Assembly: GCA_001599595.1 (NCBI GenBank)
Contig: BCHH01000012.1
Location: 417,121-481,120 of the forward strand
Origin: Beverwykella pulmonaria
Lineage: Eukaryota > Ascomycota > Dothideomycetes > Pleosporales > Melanommataceae
Length of the DNA: 64,000 bases
Reading direction: 5' to 3'
A program made the translations under genes and the position numbers. Positions 44,707 to 56,849 of this stretch are shown here, in pieces. The notes below the pieces were generated by a model. It was not told the origin of the DNA. It made no database searches and saw only the letters and a program-made list of their open reading frames with translations. Each line of letters starts with the position of its first letter. Within the stretch, counting starts at the first letter, position 1.

Positions 44707-45619
44707 ATGACTTCTCGGCCGCAAACCGCATTCATAACCGGTACCCTCTCTATTCATTGCCGCCAATCCCTTTCACATTCTCAATCTAACACTACTAGGC
44801 GGCTCTAGCGGTATCGGCCTCGCACTAGCAACACACCTCCTTTCTAAAGATTTCAGAATCTTCATCGCCGACCGCAACATCTCGGGTGCCGAAGCCCTCG
44901 CAAACCAATACAACGTTGAGTCCTCGAATCCAAAAGTGCACTACATCTCAACAGACGTCTCCTCTTGGCCCTCCCAGCTCTATGCCTTCCGTGCCGCGAT
45001 CAGAATCTTCGGGAGAATCGACTTCGTGGCACCGATCGCCGGCATCGGCGAGCGCAAATTCATCCCCAGTCTGCAAAACCTGTCATCTCTCAGCGGCGTA
45101 GACTTCGCAGAACCCGATCTCTCAGTTATTGATGTCGACCTCAAAGGCGTACTGTACACCGTTGGCCTTGCAGTGCAGCACTTCCGGCGACAAGCTAAAG
45201 ACGAAAATGGGTGTCGGGGTAAGATTGGCACTGTGGCGTCCGTGTGCGGATTCTACTGTGTTTCGACGTTACCGATTTATACGGCGGCAAAGCACGGCGT
45301 CGTGGGGCTAGTTCGTACCTATGGGAAGCTGCTTCCTGGGGAGGGGATTACGCTGAATGCTGTGTGTCCGAATATCGTAAGGACGGGGATTAGTACTGGG
45401 GAGTTTTACGAGAGTGTGGAGCGGGAAGGCTTATTGGTCGATATACAGGGGGTTTTAGAGGCTTTTGAGGAGGTTTTGAGGGGCGATGAAAGTGGAGAAG
45501 TATATGAGTGTGGGCCGAAAGGGGGGTGGGTGAAGAGGGCGGGGGCCGATTTTTTGGATGAGGAGAGTAGGAGAAGTTGTGAGTTGCTTATTGAAAGGGG
45601 TAGACCGCTGCATGAATGA
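44707..45619 (+). CDS. Short-chain dehydrogenase/reductase (SDR)
   Basis: Two exons, 44707-44740 and 44799-45619, give 284 aa. The junction restores the classical cofactor motif TGGSSGIGLA (TGxxxGIG, residues 11-18). The catalytic residues are Ser in VASVCGFY and Tyr-Lys in YTAAKHG; Asp in IFIADRN at the end of the second strand suggests NAD preference. The overall layout and the C-terminal extension EVYECGPKGGW resemble fungal relatives of 15-hydroxyprostaglandin dehydrogenase. It would oxidise a secondary alcohol in the cytosol; the substrate is unknown. The gene converges with the phosphoketolase pseudogene. Confidence 0.9.
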
Positions 45620-45762
45620 GAGGGAAGAGAGTAAATAGCATGGCTAGCCCAATTTCTTTTCCTAATGTACCGCATCCTTGGTTCCTCATTTTGTACACTA
45701 GTTTAATCTACATTTTGTGAGACTTTTGAAGAGAGACCGGCATGGAAGTACCCGATTTCATT

Positions 45763-48273
45763 TCAGCCCTCAGAAAGAACTCCACCACCAGAGCCATTCA
45801 CACTCCCCAAATCATAGGTATCATCGATATCCTTTCCCTCAGCCAGAAAATAATCTCTCGTCTTCTGAATTCGGTGCTTCAAATCCTTCAGCAGTGGTAC
45901 AAGTCTCGTCCTGATCTTTTCATTGAACTTCGCTCCACCTCGAAGAGCATACTCCATAACGTGATACCTCGATACGTGGTTGACCAGCATCATATCGAAA
46001 GGTGTAGTTGTGGAGCCCTCCCCACGATATCCTTCGACAGAGATACGTTGCGTGTTGGGACGAGCGAAGAGCAGGCCTTTGAGCTCTGTGGCATAACCGT
46101 GGTAATTGAAATGTATTGTCCGATCTGATGTGAACAAAGAATCAAAGTCTTGATTGGTGAGCGCATGGGGATGCACGCCTTCAGTCTCAAGGACCATGAG
46201 GTCTGTCACATTTACGACTCTGACTCTCAGCTCTGGAGCGATCTCTTTGAGGAGTTCTGCTGCTTTGACGACTTCAAAAGTGAGCTCCGCACCGATTCCC
46301 ACGAGAACAACATCGGGATTGATGCCCTTGTCTGTGCTGGCAAAGTCGAAGACGGAGGCGCCAGCGCGGCAATGTGCTTCCGCTTCTTGGATGTTGAGAA
46401 ATACAGGACTCGGCCGTTTTGAGCCGACCATGAGGTTGACGTAGTTCTTTGATCTGAGGCAGTGCGCAAGGGTTGACAGGAAACAATTCGCGTCCGGTGG
46501 AAAGTAGACTCGCGCGGCAGTAGGCTTCAGGTTAAGGACAGCGCCGATAAAAGAAGGGTTCTGGTGACTGAAGCCATTATGCTCTTGTCTGGTCCATGTG
46601 GAGGTCTCGATGTAGTTCATGCTGCCCAGTGGGCGGCGCCAGTGCGTCTCTTGTGCCTATAAATTGTTAGAAAAGAATGGTAAGCAAGAAAGGTGCAGTT
46701 ACCATCTTCCCGAATTTTGCATACTGTACCATCATTGTATGTATAATTCCCAGGAAGCTCTCATAGGACGGGAATAGAGCGACCCGCCCTGTCAATGTAT
46801 ACCCTTGCATGAAACCCTGACAGGTATGTTCGGAGAGGATTTTGATCACACGGCCCCCTCTAGCATTGGAGAACTCGTCCCACTGAAAGTTTCGTCCCGT
46901 GTTATCGAATACAGCATTCAACTTGTTACTCTCCAATTCATCCTGTGAAAAGATTCGGAGGCAGTGTGGATTAGTTTGAAAAGCTTGATCCATGAGTAAG
47001 CCACAGCGCTGCATAGAGGAAGCTTCGGTTCCCTTTTCTACGCCTAATTTCATCCAGTCTGGCACGGTGATATTAACGTACGGGTCGTATGTATCTTTGA
47101 CCTGGCCCATTCTCTTCTCTTCTTTCTCGGGGATGATGTCCAGTATGCTCTTGACGGGCGCACCATCCTCGTCGAACAAGTCATTAGGATGATACGACTC
47201 CAACCAAGTTTGAAGGTCCTTCAGATGCTGTGGCTCTGATTTCGCCTTAGCAAGTGGGACCTGGTGAGAGCGTAAACTACCCTCAATGAACTCTTCATCC
47301 ACCTTCTTCGGCCCACTCCAGCCTTTTGGAGTCCTCATGATGATTACCGGCCACTGAGGCTTCATGATCGGCTTTCCGGAACGAGCAGCTTTCTGTATCC
47401 TTTGGATCTCAGAAATAGCCCATTCGAGAGAGTTCGCAAGATCGGCGTCAATGTTCTCCAGGTCTTCCACAAATCGTGGCTGATAGCCGTACCCAGTGAA
47501 GAGAGCTGTAAGTTCTTTATTGTCTATGCTGCAGCTGTAGGCCCTGTCTCAGCTTCTCCGTCCCCGATGACGCAGGGCACAATGAGATCTGGCTTGTCCA
47601 TTACCGCTCCGAACGACACCGCCTGGGCATATCCCAACTCTCCGCCTTCGTGGATGGCTCCTCAAGTTTCGGCGTTGATGTGACTGGGAGGCCCGCCAGT
47701 GACTGAAAATTTAGTGATAAGATTGTGGAGTCCTTGCTTATCTCGACCATACTGGGGATAGAACTTGCCCATCGATCCTTCCAGCTACAGCGCGGCTAGT
47801 ATTGCGGGAGCACCGTGGCCAGGCCCAACAACATATATCATATTCAGATCATGTTTCCGGATAAGGTAGTTCAAATGTGCGTACATGAGGACCAGCCCAG
47901 GACAGGTTCCCAATGCCCTATCATGAATGAGCGTACAAATTCTGTACTTCATCCCTACATGCAACGGGACCGGGCAGGCTTCATACCAAGTAATCTTGGC
48001 TTAATGTCATCAAAAGTTAAAGCCCTCTCTAGAAGAACATTGTCCTTCAAGAATATCATCGCTGCCTATTGTTAGCAACCGCACCACCCTAGCACCGAAG
48101 GGGTGTCTACTAGCTGCTATGTAGCAGGTCGCGCACCTGAATGCCTTCAAGGATGCAGCTGAATCCTCTGGCAACGGATCCTTGTTCACCTTCAAGCTTA
48201 GCGACAATATCTGCTCTGGTACATGTGATGGGCTGGGCTCCGGATTCGGGCGATCGATGGCTTCGCCTGGCAT
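45763..48273 (-). pseudogene. Phosphoketolase (xylulose-5-P/fructose-6-P) pseudogene
   Basis: From ATG 48273, exons would run 48273-48111 and on from 48061, with AMIFLKDN-type residues after intron 1. Further motifs include [42 protein letters not shown], then PKGWSGPKK, and, after a 3' intron near 46666, QETHWRRPLGSMNYIETSTW and FDMMLVNHVSRYH. These are unmistakable for Xfp. Five lesions are seen. A 1-nt loss lies in GHWGTCPG at 47909-47911. TAG replaces Trp at 47785-47787. TGA is at 47662-47664 and TAG at 47524-47526. At the last site a segment is missing: ETGPTAAA is followed directly by DNKELTALF, so about 30 residues that include the conserved HVNGFKI part are deleted (judged from memory of the family). 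The 3' two thirds are well preserved, so decay is recent. It would have cleaved sugar phosphates to acetyl phosphate. Confidence 0.9.
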
Positions 48274-48953
48274 TATGGGTGAATTGAGTTGACCAGGCTA
48301 GAAAGAGTTAGTTGTGCACGTAGAGGGAAAGGGACAGTCGGATGAAGTGGTTCGAATAACCGCTTCTGGTTTATAGAAAAGCAGGTACGACTTCCACAGC
48401 AGAAGCCAGACTACGTGGTTGTGACGCAATACCTCAAAATATCATCAGCGGAACCAACTATGTCCTCTTCTTTCGTTGGAGAAGCCCATCATCGCCACAA
48501 TACGTCTTATCTCTCCCAAAATCCGCTGCTCAATCGACGAACTGTCGAAATGCTGCCCCGCTGACGTCATTGGGAAAAGAACACTGATACCCATCAAACC
48601 GTTGAACGACTCTGCGGCCTAACGTCGGGAGTCGGCTTTATACGTGCACACAAGGTTACATGCAGATCGCGTGTATGATGAATTATTCTGCGTTGTGTTG
48701 AAGAGGAAAGTTTTGGGCCAGACATGGAGACCTCCGAGATTTCCGATCATGCGACTGCAGCCTGTAAGCTGGTGGGGTGACTTTTCAACCACATCCATAA
48801 AAGCACAACTTCAACACCACAGATAAGCTGTAAATTCGAGTCTCTCTTGATTCTGAATTACTTTCACCCACGGCAAGCTTCCAATAAACGCCGAGCGCGT
48901 TCATTCTCACCTAGATTGAAGCCGATCCTGTAACCACATCCTCAGCACTCACA
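48274..48953. promoter_or_regulatory. Divergent region between phosphoketolase pseudogene and acetate kinase
   Basis: A 680-bp stretch between the two divergent starts. The Xfp/Ack divergent pair is known from other fungi and allows joint control. I see no clear TATA box except CATAAAAGC near 48798, and a palindrome-rich stretch TGACGCAAT is not conserved enough to name. Confidence 0.45.
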
Positions 48954-50360
48954 ATGTCTGAAATCATCCTTTCCATAAACGCCGGCTCCTCCTCTGTCAA
49001 AATATCTGTCTACAAATCTCCCCAATCCTCTTCTTCTAACCATGACCCGACGCAGCTCGCCGAAGCGATAGTTTCAGGCCTGACGGCGCCGCCAGCATCA
49101 CTGAAATACACGCGCGGCTCCCATAAAGTCGACGAAAAGTCGCTCGACAACATGAAGTCGCAAGAAGATGCTTTCCGGTACATTCTGGACTATCTAGTTC
49201 AAGATGATGGACTCCCAGAAATGCAGAAGATGGATGATATCCACTTTACGTGCCATCGGGTCGTGCATGGAGGCGGGTATGAGAGGAGTCAGGTGATTGA
49301 TGAAGAGACATATGAGACGATTGAACATTTGAGTGATTTGGCACCTCTGTAAGTTCTTATATCTTTTTTTTCCCTGCTCTGAAGACGGAGGGCTGCGAAG
49401 ATTTCTTTTTCTTTTCTTTTATCCTAAACCCGATCGCCGCCACTTCTGGCATAAAGATTCTAACCCAAACTCAGACATAATGCGCCAGCCCTCACAATTG
49501 TAAAAGCCGTCTCTTCGCTACTCCCCCATGCCACAAACGTGGCCTACTTTGACTCCAGCTTTCACCACAGCATCCCCGCGCACATCCACACCTACCCCAT
49601 CGATCCGGTCGTCGCCAAAAAAAACAAGCTCCGCAAATATGGCTTCCACGGCATTTCTTATGCCTTCATCACGCACGCCGTCTCCGCTTATCTCTCCAAA
49701 CCAGCCTCTGAACTCAACATCATCGCCCTGCACCTCGGCTCCGGCGCCTCTGCATGCTGCATCAAAAACGGGAAGAGCTTCGACACTTCCATGGGGCTGA
49801 CGCCGCTTGCCGGACTCCCTGGAGCGACGAGAAGCGGGAGTATCGATCCGAGTCTGATGTTCCACTTCACGCACTCCGCTGGGAAACCAAGTCGTAGCTC
49901 CTCAGCGCATATGCACATCACACAGGCCGAGGAAATCCTAAATAAAAACAGCGGCTGGAAAGCACTAACCGGCACCACCGACTTCGGTGTCATCTCCAAC
50001 ACGGCCGGAACAGACAAAGACAAAGACGGAGTCTACCAACTAGCATTCGACCTCTTCGTAGACCGCGTCCTGAACTTTGTTGGTCCGTATTTTATCAAGT
50101 TGGAGGGGAAGGTCGATGCACTGGTTTTCGCGGGCGGGATTGGGGAGAGGGGCACGCTGTTGAGGAAGAGAGTTGTCGAAGGGGTGAACTGTTTGGGTTT
50201 TGAGATTGATGAGGGGAGAAATGAGAAGCTGAAGGGTGAGGTTGTGGTAGATATTAGCAAAGAGGGGGCCAGATTCAAGACGTTGGTTTGTCAGACTGAT
50301 GAACAGTTGGAGATGGCGAGGGGGGTAGTCGAGGAAAGGGCTCGGTTTGAGACGAAGTAG
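48954..50360 (+). CDS. Acetate kinase
   Basis: Two exons, 48954-49348 and 49475-50360, give 426 aa, the usual family length. The opening SEIILSINAGSSSVKISVYK holds the acetokinase signature 1 (N-x-GSSS-K). Other hallmarks are CHRVVHGG, RKYGFHGISY (signature 2 region), LHLGSGASACCIKNGKSFDT, SMGLTPLAGLPGATRSGSID and FAGGIGER. The enzyme interconverts acetyl phosphate plus ADP with acetate plus ATP. In fungi acetyl phosphate comes from phosphoketolase; that gene sits divergently at 48273 but is broken here. Ack is intact and shows no RIP damage, so either another phosphoketolase exists elsewhere or Ack now serves a different need. Confidence 0.96.
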
Positions 50361-51643
50361 GAGTTAGGAAAGTTGGGGCCAGTTAGAACTTTGATGGTCG
50401 GATTTAATGGATAGAGTAAAGAGATTGTATAGAGTAGGCATAATAATTAACTAGACTTTTTCTTTCAATGTAGCGTACTTGCACATAGCTAGTATTCAGC
50501 TCATCTGCTATAGGCGTCCCACACGCGCGGAAATTCTTACTTATAGCAACCCAGACGCTCATATCTTACTTAATTCAACGTACAATTTCGAGACGAGACC
50601 AAGTGTACTCCACACTTCCCGTCCGTCTCTCTCAGCGAGAGATATCCGCACAGTTTTATTATGTACTAATAATGTCTTGGATAGCAGAGGTATTTGTTGA
50701 GATTGGTAAAGCCATAAGTCACAGATCCAAAACTTTGCTCGCTTGTCATCATTCACAATACCACCCTACGTGACGCAGCTGCAGTACCACTCTTTCACAT
50801 ACGACCATAGGATTCTGAATACGAGGTGCCTATTCCATCATACCATGGTATCATATAATATGTAGAGGCGAATAACGCCTCTTGTTGCTCTCTCTCCCTT
50901 GCGCACTGCTAAAAGAACTCCATCGCCGTTTATATATATGTGTTGTGTTTTTCACTATTATGGTCATGCACCAAAGGGGCACGAGCCGTCATGATGTGCC
51001 AGCTGATTACACATTGCTTGCTTCGCAACGTTTTCTCTAATTCAGAAGTTAACTGTGAGAGCTACTCATTCATTGAGTAACGCCATGTTCAACAAAGGAA
51101 ACAAAGGGGAGTGAATTTTTTACCGTAGTATAATATGATCTGAGTCTATAACTGAGTTTTAAGACGATTTAGTATTTAGCATGTTATAAAAACCGGTGAA
51201 GCAGACTATCCGGTATTGAAAGTCAAGTGCGGTGAGAATTGAGCGCTTTCTGATGGCCTGGACTATCATTCAACATTTTTTCTTTCATTTGCCCCGCCTA
51301 GCATCCAGCTTGCGCTAGTCAACCTTATCTCAGGTGAATTCAGCCGGGAAAATCCAAGAATGGAACTAGCGTCGCGCACTCTTTCGGAACAAGGCAAATA
51401 AGGGAAAGTCGGCATCCTACCCCCGCTGGTAGCGGTTCCCTCTCCTCGTCCACCGTTCGTTACTTACCCTCACCGGTGCTCCACGCGGAGATGTCGGCCT
51501 TTCGGCGTGCGCAATCGCCGCTGGATTCGATGCCTGACCTCAAGAGTACGAGGGTGGCTGTCTGCCTTACAGTGCCTGATTGCGATTGGCTGCTTCTGCC
51601 TTGAACACGCGGTCATAAGCAGGGTGTAGCCGTTAAGCTCGGT
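50361..51643. other. 1.3-kb intergenic region, AT-rich
   Basis: No gene with a recognisable domain. The first part is the 3' flank of acetate kinase. Nothing repeated elsewhere in the window was noticed. Confidence 0.35.
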
Positions 51644-51653
51644 TATATAAAAG
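51644..51653 (+). promoter_or_regulatory. TATA box of the methyltransferase gene
   Basis: TATATAAAAG, 58 bp before the ATG at 51711, a close fit to a fungal TATA element and short leader. Confidence 0.6.
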
Positions 51654-51710
51654 CAACGATGCTATCTCGGAGTGGGAGAACATCTGCGGATCCTCCTCAA
51701 ACGATTCAAG

Positions 51711-52651
51711 ATGGCTCAATCAAATACAGTGGATGATGTTCCCGAAAAAATTCAGAGGCCGAACTACAAAGGAATGAAGCGTGAGGAGTTGCCCTGGTAC
51801 CAAGTAGAAATCCAAGAACTGCAGCCGGACGCGCAAGAGCTGTTCGAGAAATATGTAAAAGTGCCACCTGAGGATGTAAAGAAGCATATCAAAGAGTTTA
51901 GGGACAAGGCGTTCAAAGTCGTACGTTCTACATCATACCCAGATTCAACAAAAACTGACGATAAAAGTATCCCTACCCCTGCCTCGGCCGCTGGGCATTC
52001 CTCGAGCTCAGTGTAACCGCATCACCCCAATACGCCGAAATCCTCCAGCGCATCAAAGATGGAGAAAACTACCTCGACATCGGGTGCTGCGTCGGCCAGG
52101 ACATCCGAAAGCTCGTCTTCGACGGCGCTCCATCTGAGAATACGTACGGCTCTGACCTGCAGAAAGATTTCATTGACATCGGTTACGACCTGTTCCTCGA
52201 CAGGTCAACGCTAAAGTCAACCTTCATTGCTGGAGACATCTTCGACAAAGATTCCGATCTGAAACAGTTAGACGGTAAGATCGACATTGTGCACGCCGCC
52301 TCCTTCTTCCACCTCTTTAGTCTGGATGGGCAGATCGAGGCCGCAAAAAGAATCGCCAAGGTGACGAAGAACAAGCCTGGATGTTTGGTGATTGGACGAC
52401 AGATTGGGAATTTGGACGCTGGACATTCGGTTGGTGCACTTAGTAGCGATGTCAAGAGGTACAGGCACAACGACGAGTCCTTTGTTGAAATGTGGAAGAA
52501 GGTGGGTGAGGAGACTGGCACTGAGTGGGAGGTGGATGCGAGAATAGAAGACGATGATTTGTCAAAGAAGGCGGAAAAGTTGGGGTTTCAAGTGGACTTT
52601 ATCCCTCCTGGGTCGAGGTGGTTGGCTTTTACGGTGCGCAGGGTCGCCTGA
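51711..52651 (+). CDS. SAM-dependent methyltransferase, fungal meroterpenoid-cluster type
   Basis: Two exons, 51711-51920 and 51968-52651, give 297 aa. The intron (GTACGT..AAG) joins FRDKAFKV to YPYPCLGRWAFLELSV. The SAM-binding motif I is NYLDIGCCVGQDIRKLV, followed by DLFLDRSTLKSTFIAGDIFD and DIVHAASFFHLF. The N-terminal helix PWYQVEIQELQPDAQELFEKYVK, split by the usual spacing, and the W-x-F-LE motif are typical of the methyltransferase subfamily that includes fungal meroterpenoid enzymes. No terpene cyclase, prenyltransferase or polyketide synthase is in this window, so it may act alone or belong to a dispersed pathway. Cytosolic. Confidence 0.88.
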
Positions 52652-53216
52652 GTGATATTCTGTCTCTTTTCAGTAGTTTGATCAAAGCCTTCAACAGGAC
52701 TACATAGATTCCCCTGCAAGCTTCAACACGCTGCTCCGATGTAAGTGGAATGGATAGATGGCTTCAGACCAATCACATGTATTATTTGCCTGAGCAGACA
52801 TACCAAAACCTGTGTAAATAGCAATTCATGGCTTCAACACATCAAAACTTAAATTCCCGTTTTATTTCCTAATCGCTCAGTATGCTACCCTCTACCTCTG
52901 AATATCTCTGTGTTAAACCCGGAGCTGCCACAATGGATCCCTACCTACCAGAAAGATGCATGAGAAATCGCTGGCGTATGCTTCTGATCTTTTAGAGGAG
53001 CTTGCGACTAGGCATAGATATATATTACAACGCAGGGTGAGCAGCATTGAAGGAAGTTTTAGCCTGAATAGATGACTCGGCAACCGTCCTACATAAATTT
53101 ACTGTTACAACGCCACATTCAGGACAATTTGCTTGATTTAGAGCCAAGCACAGTTGCCTATTCCTTTACTTTCTTTATTCTCTAACCTCATAAGTGACAA
53201 ATCACAACCCATAGTA
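52652..53216. other. Intergenic, nothing recognised
   Basis: 3' flank of the methyltransferase and the former promoter of the decayed MBL-fold gene. No other gene seen. Confidence 0.35.
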
Positions 53217-53229
53217 TGGCTAGAGCGGG

Positions 53230-54237
53230 TTGGCTGACCTCACTGCTAGTAGTAGCAGCATTAATGGTTATTTTATTTGCTGTTCCATCACTTCAACCGC
53301 GCTTACTTATCTGTATGGTAGCCAGACCGTAATTAGTGGTGATGCAAAACATGTCTTACTATTCGACGCAGGACCAGAAGCGGACGTGTTCGTGAAGAAT
53401 GCGAAACCACTACTCGCTGATCTCGGCGCCGTCGAGCACATTCATCTCTCGCACTATCATCATGATCATTCGGATATGCTTCACTACAATACATCTATAC
53501 CCTTCTCAATTTTTGAAATGCTAAATCCAGACTCAAGAGGTCTCCTGAAAGCAATACGTAAGATCAACAACGCCAATCCATCGCGTGAGAAAGTCATCGT
53601 CGATATTCATCCCAACCGACCCGATTTCCACGAAATTGACGCAGGTTTCCGATCATTTTAGAAACCGATTCTTCTCTCGACGAGATCGAGCTCGCGGGCG
53701 GAATTCTTAGTAAAAGTTGCGACGCACACATGGTTATGAACGACTCGGATACGTTCTTCATTTCAGGGGAAATTCCACGTGTCACACATTATGAAAATGG
53801 TATTCCCGGGGCATTCGGCTCGACTCTATTGTCGGCAAGTGGGTCAAGGATGAAGATATTATGCAGGAGCGATTCGTGATGGTGAATCTTAAAAGTTCGT
53901 GCAGTCCACCCTTTTCAATTTCCATTCTAGCTCACACATATATCTAGACAAAGGCCTCGTTCTCTTCACAGGCTGCAGTCACGCCGGTGTTATCAACGCT
54001 TCCGTCCACGCAACTGAGCTCGTCCCGAGGATTCCGCTGTACGCGGTTGTTGGTGGATATCACCTTGCTGATGCCGATTGGGGGAAGATTGGGAAAACTG
54101 TTCGTAAATTTCAAGACCTAAATCCGAGGATTCTCATGCCTGGACATTGCCCAGGTTGGCGCTTTAAGAATGAGTGGGAGAGGGTTACACCCGGGAGTAT
54201 GTTGCCTTTGTTTGCGGGGTCTAAGTACACGCTTTGA
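53230..54237 (+). pseudogene. Metallo-beta-lactamase-fold hydrolase, decayed
   Basis: The metal-binding motif is HYHHDHS (HxHxDH), preceded by LFDAGPEADVFVKN and followed by VIVDIHPNRPDF. Another recognisable part is SGEIPRVTHYE. The C-terminus has LFTGCSHAGVINA and ILMPGHCPGWR. Lesions: (1) an in-frame 66-nt insert after DHS looks like an intron whose GT donor is now AT (near 53471); (2) a 1-nt shift near 53645 leads to TAG at 53659-53661, while homology (FPIILETDSSLDEIELAGG) continues in the next frame; (3) another shift near 53822 before VGKWVKDEDIMQERFVMVN. An intron GTTCGT..TAG near 53895-53948 is plausible. Three independent lesions make decay more likely than sequencing error. Confidence 0.7.
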
Positions 54238-54512
54238 ATTTTCAGGACCGCTGTACGAATTCAACAGTTTCAGGATAATACTCATCAACCCTTTTCTAGA
54301 ACTTTGGTTTGGTCTCAAGCTAAATGAGATGTTTCTAACTCCAGAATTCAGCCTTGGGCAGCCTGCTGGTGATAACAGACTTGGCGAATCCAACGTGCTT
54401 TTTTCAGCAGCGGAACACGTCACCAGCTGAGCCTCCAGCTTCCCCACTATAAGAACCGACAAGAATCTATGAGACCCCTAGATGTATATTCACATCTCGG
54501 ACTTCCACTAAC
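54238..54512. other. Short intergenic region
   Basis: Separates the MBL pseudogene and HET gene; contains the presumed HET promoter. Nothing specific seen. Confidence 0.3.
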
Positions 54513-56849
54513 ATGGCGATTCTTAATTTTCGAGCAAAAAAGATGTCCCCGAATACGTTTAACTCATATTCATACACCCAACTCCCGGGCCACAAACATA
54601 TTCGTCTGGTCGAGATACATCACAGTAAATGGCTGAACTCGGATGAGATCTCAGTTTCCATTACGGCGACGCCATTGAGTACAGCCCCGGCATTTGACTC
54701 TCTGTCCTACACTTGGGGGAACCCCACCGTGCCATTTTCCAAGTACTTCGAGAATGACTCAGAGGCCTCCGTTAGAAAATATCCGATTGAGGCGGACGGG
54801 AGACAACTGCTGGTAACAAAGAACCTCCTTGATGGACTGCGAGAGTTGCGAGAGATGCCGGGTAGATCGCGCTACATATGGATCGACGGCATCTGCATCA
54901 ACCAGGAAGACGACGATGAGAAGAGTTCGCAGGTGGCGTTCATGGGTGAAGTCTATAAGAGTTCCGCCAAAGTCATTGTTTGGTTAGGTCCAAAAGACGA
55001 ATTTAGTGATGATGCGATAAAAGCAATGGCGGCGCTTTCTGAAGTTCCCCATCGACAAAGTATCGCGTTTAGATTATTCCAGCTGGCACATCCAGAACGA
55101 GGTCCTCCGTGAATTGGGGGTCAGGCAACGCCTGACCCACTTTCACTGGCTGTCACTTACGGCATTTTTCAACAGGCCGTATTTTGAGAGGATCTGGATT
55201 GTACAAGAGGTGATCCTTGGAACGGATGCCGTGGTATTATGTGGCAAGGATGTCTTTCCCTGGAAGACGATTTCGCAGACGATTTCGTTCTTACTTCAAA
55301 CCCAATGGTACGAACAGCTGAGTACCGAATCGATGAAGCCGATGCTCCAGGAAAAGTTTCTCATGGCCCCAGGGAAATTCCGTTCGATGCTGCAAGACTA
55401 CGAAAACATCGACATTGGTATGAGCGCCGTTTATCTCGAATCAACACGAGCGGGGATTGAAGCACATGGGCACTTGGCTCTATTCCGCTATTTGATTCTA
55501 GCGCATCGAGCTTGCCAGGCGACCAATCCTCGTGATATGATATTCGCACTGATCGGTCTTGCAAAACAGGATAGACCGCCATTCTCGACCCACCCAGGCC
55601 TGATCGTTCCTGATTATAAATTACCAGTTCCCACCCTTTACACTAGGGTTGCAAGGAGCATGCTTGTTTCACATCAAGGGAAATTCGGTCTTGATTTCCT
55701 CTCGCATGTAGAAGACTCTTGCAAGAGACAGCAGGAAGGCTTACCATCGTGGGTCCCGGATTATACAGCCCCTGTGCATCCAAATCCCCTGGTTATGGAA
55801 GCTGAGCGGAAGTTCAATTCATGTGGGACTTTCGAGTGGCCAGGTGATTTGATGCTAATGGACTGTGACCTTTTTCAGGTGGTCGGAACCAAGGTGGATG
55901 TGGTTGAAAAGCTGGCAGACGTGCCACTTTCAAACGATCAAAGAGAGGCTGAGGTAGCCGACCCCTTTTGGCTCAGCGTCTTTTGTCTTGCTCAAGAGAT
56001 TTGTATTATACAAACTTCTTCGGTTCGGAGGTGAGTACATGTATTTCTTTGTCTCATATTGTATCTGCACGTCCTTTGCAATGTGTGCTCGCTGGGAGCC
56101 TGCTAAGAGACGACGAGAAAGGATGATTGCTGTTTTATTTTGAACGGCTGCGCCCCTGCTGCAGCTACGGCACGGTACCTCTACTATGACAGTTTTTGAG
56201 TAGTCCTTAGGTACTCTCAATAACATGAGGATCTCACCACTCTAACATCCCTAATAGTGAGAGCAAATTCGAAGTACTCTGGCGCACTCTCATCGCCGAC
56301 ACATACGATAAGCAACATCCCGCTCCCAGTGGAACCGGCCACCACTTCCTCAGCATCCTTGCCTCTAATCTCAGTCAAATGCTCATAGTCGGAACATCCC
56401 GGCGTGAGAATTCCCTGCAAGGGCTCACTGTTCAGCCTCAAAATCGTTACACCATGTTCAAAGACTCCCTGAGAGCCTTGCTTGAAGCTGAGCCTGCCGA
56501 ATCCCCCTTTTCCTACGAAAATTTTGACAGGCAGCTTCACTCTGCTAAAGTCAAAGATGGTAATCATCCAAACACCCTCCACAGAACTGCGAAGTGGAAC
56601 TACGCCACTAGAATTGTTGGAGGATGGCGTCGCATTTTCTTAAGCGCCGATAGGAGACTTGGATATGGACCTTGGTCAGTGGAAGCTGGGGACGAGATTT
56701 GGATCTTAGGTGGTGCAAGAGTCCCTTTTGTGCTCAGGCCATCTGGAGAAGCCACATACAGACTGGTCGGAGAGGCGTATGTGCATGGCATTATGCATGG
56801 AGAGGCGGTCAGGGATGTAACGCAGATGCAGAGTATCACGCTTTGCTAA
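54513..56849 (+). CDS. HET-domain (heterokaryon incompatibility) protein, frameshifted
   Basis: The first frame (ATG 54513; 54543 is an alternative) runs to a TGA at 55110 and carries the HET hallmarks FDSLSYTWGNP, YIWIDGICINQED and VIVWLGP. Homology then continues in another frame (SWHIQNEVLRELGV, FFNRPYFERIWIVQEVIL, ATNPRDMIFALIGLA). I found no splice pair that joins them without deleting conserved residues, so a 1-nt shift between about 55045 and 55090 is the best explanation. A 227-nt intron (56031-56257, GTGAGT..TAG) then joins to SESKFEVLWRTLIADTYDKQ and the last exon ends at 56849 with GDEIWILGGARVPFVLRP, the usual C-terminal block. HET proteins trigger cell death when incompatible fungal cells fuse. 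The gene may be an inactive allele. Confidence 0.8.
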
